Origin: Alectoria sarmentosa
Lineage: Eukaryota; Ascomycota; Lecanoromycetes; Lecanorales; Parmeliaceae
Assembly: GCA_009733775.1 (NCBI GenBank)
Contig: WOGZ01000044.1
Location: forward strand, 101,888 to 165,887
Reading direction: 5' to 3'
DNA length: 64,000 nt
Shown here: piece by piece, positions 56,627-64,000 of the stretch
Position numbering within the stretch: position 1 is the first letter of the stretch
Layout: every line of letters starts with the position of its first letter
Translations under genes and position numbers: made by a program
The notes under the pieces: model-generated
The model's input: only the letters and a program-made list of their open reading frames with translations
Databases searched by the model: none
Told to the model about the DNA's origin: nothing

Positions 56627-57433
56627 TCACCCCCCCGCCCCCTTCCCCCGCGCCAAGATCCACCTCCTCGCCCCCTTCCACCCCACCTCCCCCACCAATG
56701 CCTCCAGCTCCCCCCTCACCACCTCCCTCGCCGTATTCAGCACACATCTCTCCTCCTCGACCCCCAGCGCTCGGAACGCCTCCCCCTCAAACACCGCCAC
56801 CTCCCCCTTCGCGTTCCCCACCACCACCTCCTCCAGCCCCCGCCACCGCTGCAGCACGCGGATCTTGTCCTGCCAGAAGCGCCAGCAGAGCAGGTACGCG
56901 ACCTCGAACACCATGCGCTCTTCGTGGCGGCGGTCGCCGTGGCCGGTCGGGATGTCCCAGAGCCACTTCTTTTCCATTTCGGCCAGGACGGCGGGCGTGA
57001 GGTCCGCGAGGCCGAGCGTGAGCCCGGCGCGCTTGATCAGGCTTCTCTGGTTGGGCTGCAACTGCTGGAGCCAGACCTCGGCGTCGCGGGCGGAGCCGGC
57101 GGGCAGGTGGAAGGTGTTGAGGGTGTAGAACATGTAGCGGCCATCGCGGTAGGCCTGTTTGCAGGTGGTCAGGAGGTGGAAGCCCGGCCGCTTGGTGGTG
57201 GTGGTGGTGGTGGCGTTGTGGTCGACGCCACCGCCGCCGACTTTGGGTCTGAACGGGGCCGGGGGACGCCCGAAGACGGTGCGGAGGAGCAGCTTGCGGT
57301 AGGTGGAGGGCGGCGTGGGGTCTTTGGAGCACGGGTAGACGTCGCCGGGAACGAGGGCGTGCTGCATGATTGCGTTGCGGATCTCGGCGGGGAGGGCGGT
57401 GTAGCGGAAGACTTCGGTCGGGGCGGTGGTCAT
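56627..57433 (-). CDS. F-box-like (LPxEIR) family protein, copy 2
   Basis: The 268-residue product is read from the ATG at 57433 (MTTAPTEV). Conserved blocks are TALPAEIRNAIMQHALVPGDV, RPGFHLLTTCKQAY, MFYTLNTFHLPAG and AGLTLGLADLTPAVL. It is GC- and Gly/Arg-richer than the other copies, with a poly-Thr run from a GGT microsatellite near 57195-57215. The longer upstream frame to 57694 has no family similarity and is probably untranslated. Confidence 0.75.
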   Translation of the reverse strand: MTTAPTEVFRYTALPAEIRNAIMQHALVPGDVYPCSKDPTPPSTYRKLLLRTVFGRPPAPFRPKVGGGGVDHNATTTTTTKRPGFHLLTTCKQAYRDGRYMFYTLNTFHLPAGSARDAEVWLQQLQPNQRSLIKRAGLTLGLADLTPAVLAEMEKKWLWDIPTGHGDRRHEERMVFEVAYLLCWRFWQDKIRVLQRWRGLEEVVVGNAKGEVAVFEGEAFRALGVEEERCVLNTAREVVRGELEALVGEVGWKGARRWILARGKGAGG

Positions 57434-58317
57434 GATTGCTGCCGATGGAGAGAGAGAGAGTGAGTGCCCGGAGAGGGAGCACGGCTGATTGATGGATGGG
57501 GAGAATAAGAAGGAGGGCTTCTGGAAGGAATACACAATTGCCCCGATTTTTGCAAATGCTGAGAAGAGGCGGAATCTTTCTTGTCTCGAACAGAGGACAG
57601 CAAAAGAACGAGACGGAAAGTTCGTTTGGGATGCCTCAATGGGTCGATGGAGAGAGAGAGGGAAGAGAAGAATGCAATGGAATGGCAGACACAAGGAACA
57701 GGAGTCGAAAGCACGGACGAACAGAGCCCCTTATTAATTTCGCCGTGGGCCTTGGGGGGGGAAAGAATTGTGCTGCCTAAAAAAAAAAATGCGGAGCCTC
57801 TCTGTGATGGATTGGTGATCTTCCCGCAAGGGGAAAGGTTGCTGATTTTTCGTTTTGCTGCGCACGAGATGATAACTACAACAGCAAGAACAGCAATTGA
57901 ATTGAATTGAATTGAATTGACTTTTGAATGAGAAGAAAAAGGATTTGAAAAAACGTTCCTAATAATTGCCTTGATATATCAAACAACACCAACCTGCCTT
58001 GAATGTTTCAAACCGCCAAGTTTCCTCAAAGTACCTACTTACTTAGTATGTGAGTCAAAGAAAACCAATCCGTCTTCCCAAACCTAGGAAGGAAACCCTA
58101 GCCGCGCACACCGAACGATCCGGCAGAACGCCGGCACTGACTCACAACCGTCACCACCGTCCCATTCATCACCATGCATATTTATTCTATGCTGACAGGA
58201 TCGCACAGCCCGCTTGTGAGTGAGTCTTCGAACCCAAAGCCCCCCAAAATGCACACTTTTTCAAAATCGAAGCGGTAAGGAAAATGTTGTGAACCATCAT
58301 CATCATCATGATCGTCG
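57434..58317. other. Intergenic spacer
   Basis: It holds a poly-A run near 57780 and (AATTG)n at 57896-57919. Nothing else was recognised. Confidence 0.4.
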
Positions 58318-59226
58318 TCACAGCCCGGACTGGCAGCCTCCTCCAATGACCCAAGTCCTCAGCGCGCGCCACCCGTCCCGCTCGACTCTGTCCGCAATCT
58401 CCTTCTTGACCCGCATCTCCGCGTGCGCGACCAACTCGGCCACCTCCTTCGCGCAGATGTTGTAATCACACACACAGGCGCCGATGCCCCTGAACGCCCT
58501 CCCGAGGTTGCTCCCGTCAATTTCCAGTACCCGGTCGTTTGTCGCCAGCTTTACGGTCTTTATCTCCCGTGTGCGTCTCAGAAAGGCCAGTTTCTGCTGC
58601 CATATGTCGGAGAGATGGACTTGGACGGCGACGCCCCACGCTCGTGCCACTTGGTCTGAGAGCAAGTAGCCTGTATTGTGTGACATGACATCTTGGACCT
58701 GCTTGAAGACGGCTGGTGTCAAGTCTTCGAGACCGAGGGTGACGCCGATGCGGCTGATCATGTTCACGTGTTGGGCTTGCAGGGTGCGGAAGAAATGCGT
58801 GAGCGTCTCCTCGAACGGACCGGGGGGCAGGAAGAAGGTGTTTGAGGAGTAGAAAATTCCGTGGTTCTGCCCGTAGAGCAGTCTGCAAGTTGCGAGCATC
58901 TGAAACCCGGGAAGGGAAGGCATCGTTGGGATTCCCTGACGGTCTTTTTTTGGAAATCGCTGTACTGCGTCCCAGACATGTTGGATTTTCGCTTTCACGC
59001 CGTGCGGTTTGGTCGCGCGTATGTGCACTTCGCCTGGGACGAGGACAAGACGCATAATCTCGTTTCTGATTTCTCCTGGCAGCGAAAGGTAACCTGTTTG
59101 GACTCGACAACGCGGTGAAAGAGCTGTTGAGGTGGTTCTGCGTAGCCGTCTTGCAATTTTGAAAATCATATTGCCGGAGTTGGGGCGATGTTGCCTAGGC
59201 TCCATGTATCTGTCAGCCGGTCTCAT
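58318..59226 (-). CDS. F-box-like (LPxEIR) family protein, copy 3
   Basis: The 302-residue product uses an ATG at 59226; later in-frame ATGs at residues 8 and 20 are possible starts. Residues 20-40 are basic (KIARRLRRTTS). Family blocks are LSLPGEIRNEIMRLVLVPGEV, PGFQMLATCRLLY, IFYSSNTFFLPPGP and IGVTLGLEDLTPAVF. The C-terminus ends ERDGWRALRTWV, matching the DGWKAFKAMV of copy 1. No other domain is visible. Confidence 0.76.
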   Translation of the reverse strand: MRPADRYMEPRQHRPNSGNMIFKIARRLRRTTSTALSPRCRVQTGYLSLPGEIRNEIMRLVLVPGEVHIRATKPHGVKAKIQHVWDAVQRFPKKDRQGIPTMPSLPGFQMLATCRLLYGQNHGIFYSSNTFFLPPGPFEETLTHFFRTLQAQHVNMISRIGVTLGLEDLTPAVFKQVQDVMSHNTGYLLSDQVARAWGVAVQVHLSDIWQQKLAFLRRTREIKTVKLATNDRVLEIDGSNLGRAFRGIGACVCDYNICAKEVAELVAHAEMRVKKEIADRVERDGWRALRTWVIGGGCQSGL

Positions 59227-59826
59227 ACCGAGTCCCGTATGTTGTCTCGGAGGAAGGCTGTTCTGGAAATATATCGGCGGTATTCTGGTGGACGTTGTGG
59301 AATACTGATAGAGGTTACGACGATGGTGTAGTAAAATGAAGGATTGCTCGCTATATTATTCGAAGATGTTCTTTGCGGAGTGGTGTTGAATTTTGGGGTG
59401 AGCATATCAAAAATGAAGGACCATCTGGGAGTGTCGTCAAGAGGTATGGTCAGCCCGTACGGATAGTGTCAATGAGAGGCTTGAGTGACAGTGTTGAGAC
59501 GAGACAGCGGACCGTTGCAAAAGTGAATGCCGCGGTCGTCTGCAGTCGAATGTACCGTTTCTTTGTCATATGACTCCATGATCACTTTGGCGCTGTTCTT
59601 GACAAGGTCGGCTTCAATGTAGGTCTTCAACACCGTCACAGGGTTGGGTCCCTAGAATGGATAATCCTCTGACAACCTACCTCTGTAACCATTCTACCTT
59701 CACAATTCTGGCGCCACAGATCATCAATTCAAAGCATCACAGCTACCCAGGCAGCCAAGAAAGAGAGACATCGCGTCTTCAGTCATCGCCAACCATAAGC
59801 TCGGCATCATCCTAAAATTCAACACC
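59227..59826. promoter_or_regulatory. Divergent spacer between copies 3 and 4
   Basis: No repeat was recognised. The CA-rich leader of copy 4 ends AATTCAACACCATGG. Confidence 0.4.
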
Positions 59827-60570
59827 ATGGCCGCCGATCCAACGAAGCTTTCTTACTTCTCCATACCAGGCGAGGTACGCAACAAGATCATGGACTACGT
59901 CGTTGTCCATGGAGACATCCATCCTTATAGGCCCGTCTCGCAGACGTCTGCGCGGATTCCAGAGACTACGGCCAACGTCGAACGGCCTGGAATCCAGCTG
60001 ATGGCAACCTGCAAACAGGCCCATCTCGAAGGCCACACGTTGTTCTATTCCTCCAATACTTTCCACCTACCGCCGACCATGCCGTTTTGGTGGTCCGATA
60101 GACTTGAGCCCAAGCACAAAGCCATGATCAAACGTATTAGCATTCAAATCGGCCTCGTCGAGTTGACTCCAGCCATGCTGGACGAGATCAAGAGCAGTAG
60201 GTTAGCAGGTGTCGGCCGAAAGAACGGCCCTCGCTCGGGAGCAGCGGTGGCAGACGCTCTGACCGACGTCTGGATATCAAAGTTGAGGTACATAGCGGCT
60301 TGGACTTCCCTGGACGAAATTGAGCTGTGTGCGTTTGATCGCACACATGTTCTTCAGCATCACGACATTGCCGCTAACCTGGGACCAACCGATCTGTGGT
60401 ACAACCCTTACTGGCGCAACATACTGAATCGATCGCACCTTTGTGTGTTTGGCAACATAAGGCTGAAGGTTTGGAGTGTTGGTTGGAAGAGGACGAAGGG
60501 CTGGCTCCGCGTGAGGAAGCCGGATGAGATGACTCGAGGTATAGAGTTCTGGATCGGAGCGGTCGATTAG
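59827..60570 (+). CDS. F-box-like (LPxEIR) family protein, copy 4
   Basis: The 247-residue product starts in a near-ideal CACCATGGC context. Family blocks are FSIPGEVRNKIMDYVVVHGDI, PGIQLMATCKQAH, LFYSSNTFHLPP and ISIQIGLVELTPAML, then DVWISKLRYIAAW. The C-terminal part is shorter than in copies 1 and 3 and ends VGWKRTKGWL before a different tail. It is the last intact gene before the AT-rich block. Confidence 0.76.
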   Translation: MAADPTKLSYFSIPGEVRNKIMDYVVVHGDIHPYRPVSQTSARIPETTANVERPGIQLMATCKQAHLEGHTLFYSSNTFHLPPTMPFWWSDRLEPKHKAMIKRISIQIGLVELTPAMLDEIKSSRLAGVGRKNGPRSGAAVADALTDVWISKLRYIAAWTSLDEIELCAFDRTHVLQHHDIAANLGPTDLWYNPYWRNILNRSHLCVFGNIRLKVWSVGWKRTKGWLRVRKPDEMTRGIEFWIGAVD

Positions 60571-61140
60571 AGAGAATTCAGTCAGCAGGATTTAGGATTC
60601 CGGGTGGACGGTGCTCCTATCTGGATAGGGGCATGATTTGGAGGCTTGTCAGGCACATGAAGACACTCCTCACCCGAATGTGGGATAGAAGACCGTGAAT
60701 GGAGAGAGAGCTTTGCGGGTTGACGAGGAGACTTGCATGTTCAAGGCAGATTTAGGATTGCTAAGACTAAGTTGGAGTCTTTACCTGGATATTCAATCGA
60801 GAAACACGCAATATAATAAAAATTCTCATGTTGATTCTTTCCGATTCTGTGTGCTCGCATTACTTCTTCGTGATTCGTGAATCTCTCTGAAGCGACCGAG
60901 TGGCTTTGGGCAAAAATACGACTTGTAACGGGCTAGCACTAGCTTCAACCTCGTTTGGGATTTCCTCTTTTCCCCTTCTCATGTATCTCGGATCGCGTAA
61001 CGAGCGACATGCCAATTTTCTTCATGTCTGACAGTACTTAGCTACAAGCTGGGACTCTCACCGATGTCTGCTAGAATTTCACTCCCCGCAGGAAAGGCTT
61101 GATAATTCCCACTACTCCCCGCAACTATTCAATGAAGGAC
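60571..61140. other. Transition spacer
   Basis: Normal-composition spacer between the last gene and the AT block. No feature was recognised. Confidence 0.5.
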
Positions 61141-64000
61141 GATTAAGAAGGTTTAGCAATAACAATTATAAGAAATATTTAAAGTCAAAATTAGCCCTAC
61201 AACTTTATCATTAACTTTATTAAATAATATATCGATTTTAATGAGGGTAATTCAAAATGTTAACTTCGTCTTTTAATTTCATTTATTTTTTATTTTTTAT
61301 CACATTTATACATTATAAACATTATTAATAAAAAAAATATTATTGTTATTATCTTTATAATATTATTATTAAGTTTTTAAATCGTAATCGCTATTACGCT
61401 TTATTATAAATATATTTCTTTTATAAAATATAATTAATTCGAATTTGATTTTAATAAATAAATATCGAAACGCTTATAAAAAATTATGCGCTTAATAAAA
61501 AAAAACGTTTTTTGATTAATTATTTTAATTTGAAAAATATAAAATATTTATAGCGAATACGACTTAATTTAAAATTTACTTTATATTTATTATTATATAA
61601 ATTATTATAATTACGATTATTGTATAAATTTATATATTATTTTAAATAATTAAAAACACATTTATTTATTATACATAACGATATATTTAAGCATTTACGA
61701 AAACGCTATATTATTATTTTATTTTAATATATAACGTTTATTTATAATCGTATTCGATTATACGCTCGTATTATTAATCGATTAATAAATTATAATAAAC
61801 GAAACATCGTTTAAATTTTCGTTAATAACATTTTTTAAAGAATTGCACGATTTAAAAAAAAGTAAAACTTTTAATATTTAATATATAAAAATGAGTTTTT
61901 AATTTATAAAAGATTTTTATCGAGCAGTCATATTATTAACAAATTTTTATATTTGTTTTCAAAAAAACTATAAGGCGTATTATTTACGTCGCTAAGCAAA
62001 CGCAGATAAATAAATATATATAAAAGACATAATGTCATTATTGAATTCAATAATTAAATTGTGTAATAAAATTAATCTTTAAGAATTAAAAGAAAACTTC
62101 GAAGTATATTAAATAAATACATATTTGTTAAACATTTTCATCAGCGAGATAATTACGAAATTAATTTAATTAAATTTAAATCTTGCAATTTTTATGAAAA
62201 CTCATAAAAGATAACATTACGATAACGCATATTTTATATAAAACGCATACGATTATTCGATTTAATAATTATTTTCCCCTTTAAATCTTAATTCTCAAAT
62301 ATTTATATTAAAAAAAAATCTTATATAATGCTTATTAAAAAATCTTCAAATCTTATAAAGAAAATAAAAAAAAAGAGTTATTATAACGTTATCGTCTTTA
62401 CGACGCAACATTACAATTTATAATAAAATAATTCTTTAACGCTGAGCAATAATAATAGTTATATTATTTATTAACTTTATAACATTTTTTTAAAATGTTA
62501 AATCATAAACATTTTTAATAAAACGACGTAATCGATAAAAACCTCTTTTTATTATATACATTCGCTTATTTAATTTTTAATAACGATGTTTCAATTATAA
62601 CGATTTCGTTTTTTTTATATTAAAAAACAGTAATAAATTAAAAGACGACGTGTTTTATAAACATTATAATAATAATATATATTCGTTATCATTGTTAAGG
62701 CGCGTGTTATTATTTAATATTCGCTTATTATTATATCGCGACGTTAAATTATATATTAAAATTCAATTTTTTTTTTTTTTTTTTTTTTTTGCAATTTCTT
62801 CTATTTTATTTATAAATGTTTAATTTAATTATACGATAACGATAACATTATAATTAATTTCGTATATAATTTTCTCGTTATAGCATAAATTCAAGATTAT
62901 TATAAATATCGCAACTTCGTTATTTGCGTTTAATAATTTTGTTAACACGTTTTATAAATACTTTATATAATAAAATAACAATATCAATATCAAGAATAAC
63001 ATCATTAACAATAAATTCATTGTCGCTCAATAATCGCAATTGTTGATTATCGATTATTTTATTTATTATCGCTTAATAATCGATATCGTTAATAATTTAT
63101 AATAATCGATTTATTATATAAAACTTGTTTTTATAAAAAAAACGACCTTTATATTCGCGATAAGTTTTTTTTTTATATTGAATATAAAATAAATAAACGT
63201 AATATCGATCGTTGCGTTAAGATTTTATTTATTTATTAAAATAAAATGCGAAGAAATTTGCGGCGTGTATAACGTTATAATTTAACATTTGATTTTGTTC
63301 GCGCACGAGCGCATATCGATAAAAAGATTATTCAATAACGCAAATAATAAAGACGCACGATAACGATAATTTCGATTATTTTTATCATTATTATTAATTT
63401 GCAACGTAAACTCGACGCGATAAATAAACGTATCGACGAATTAAAAAATATAAACACGCTTTTAAAACAAAAATTTAATACTTTATATAAATTTGAAAAG
63501 AAGTTAATGAAAAATAATAAATCTTTTTTAAAAGATTTAAAATCGAATATTATTTTAGTGTTAGAATTAATATAAAATTATGTTATATGAGTGTATTGAA
63601 TAAGACAATTAAGTGGGAAGAAAATATGTATATAAAAAAAAAACATTTATATGAGAACAAATGTCTCTGTCAAGTCACGTTAAATTTAATCGAATAATGT
63701 CAAAAAAATGTAATGTTAAAGAGAAATTAATTTTATTAAAAATGTATAATACGCTTATAACATTATTCTCTTCTTTTAAAAAACGATATTTTAACGCTAT
63801 AAAAATCAAAAAAGTGTGTTTATGATTTATTTTATATCTTCGAAACATTTAATTAATAATTATTTTTAATTGAAGAAAATTAACGATAATAACGACAATA
63901 ATATATCGTGAAAAATTCGTTTATAACATCGTTAATGCTATAATGTTTTATTATTTTAAACGTTTAAAAATAACGTGATTTGATAAAAAATTGACGTTAT
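61141..64000. other. AT-saturated block, probable RIP-mutated repeat DNA
   Basis: Composition changes abruptly near 61141 to very high A+T with TAA/TTA/ATT dominating all frames. The remaining cytosines are mostly in CpG, while CpA and TpG are scarce, as expected when C-to-T mutation spared CpG. A 22-base-scale poly-T run lies near 62768-62790. There is no intact gene; the longest sensible open stretch is about 75 codons at 63351-63575. It is interpreted as mutated transposon-derived or pericentromeric/subtelomeric DNA. Confidence 0.7.

Noticed and set aside
56462..57463. 333-codon plus-strand frame opposite F-box-like copy 2
   Set aside because: It is the antisense shadow of a GC-rich gene; the minus strand carries the family motifs.
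57434..57694. N-terminal extension of F-box-like copy 2
   Set aside because: The 87 extra residues are low-quality and unlike the other copies; the ATG at 57433 aligns with the family start.

Overview
The window is nuclear DNA of a filamentous ascomycete (Pezizomycotina), most likely a dothideomycete. The evidence is short 45-80 bp spliceosomal introns with GTANGT donors, CTAAC/CTGAC-like branch points and YAG acceptors; fungal-type genes (RRP5, DNA polymerase delta, PFA3-type DHHC transferase, Ybp/glomulin protein, a Vps73-like sugar porter); expanded lineage-specific families; and an AT-saturated block at the right edge that looks like a RIP-type isochore. The class is inferred, not proven. 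Several exon structures below were rebuilt by hand from splice signals and reading phase.

Layout. 0-3.6 kb: 3' part of RRP5. 4-8 kb: three related secreted proteins with a four-cysteine module, one holding the module twice. 8.3-17.2 kb: an unknown three-exon gene, two APH-like kinases flanking a lysine-rich nuclear-type protein, and a small unknown protein. 17.2-25.8 kb: core genes (POL3, a rhomboid protease, a DHHC palmitoyltransferase). 26.2-30.8 kb: a Cys/Gln-rich unknown gene, then low-complexity DNA that hides a two-exon, 40-residue CaaX peptide gene. 30.9-39.9 kb: phospholipase D divergent from cyanase, a doubly acylated-looking small protein, a C2H2 protein and a small membrane protein. 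40.6-41.3 kb: intron-containing tRNA-Ser(CGA) and a DAHP-synthase gene fragment. 41.6-46.3 kb: a Ybp/Alf4/glomulin-family protein and an APC-type permease. 46.4-48.8 kb: a gene-free satellite zone (pyrimidine tract, inverted 14-17 bp arrays, 69-bp minisatellite). 48.8-53.8 kb: a zinc-finger protein with a 12-residue repeat, a decayed dipeptidyl-peptidase-V-like pseudogene and a sugar transporter. 54.6-60.6 kb: four paralogues with an F-box-like N-terminus. 61.1-64 kb: AT-saturated DNA without intact genes.

The most interesting item is the 40-residue gene at 28717-28993 (minus). It has a CA-rich leader, a well-formed intron with an ACTAAC branch site, and a C-terminal CAIM. This is the architecture of an ascomycete a-factor-type lipopeptide pheromone precursor, too small for ordinary ORF calling. 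Other points are the four-cysteine secreted family, the F-box-like cluster beside the AT block, a GC-AG intron and a possible mitochondrial presequence in cyanase, and two gene relics (DAHP synthase, DPP-V).
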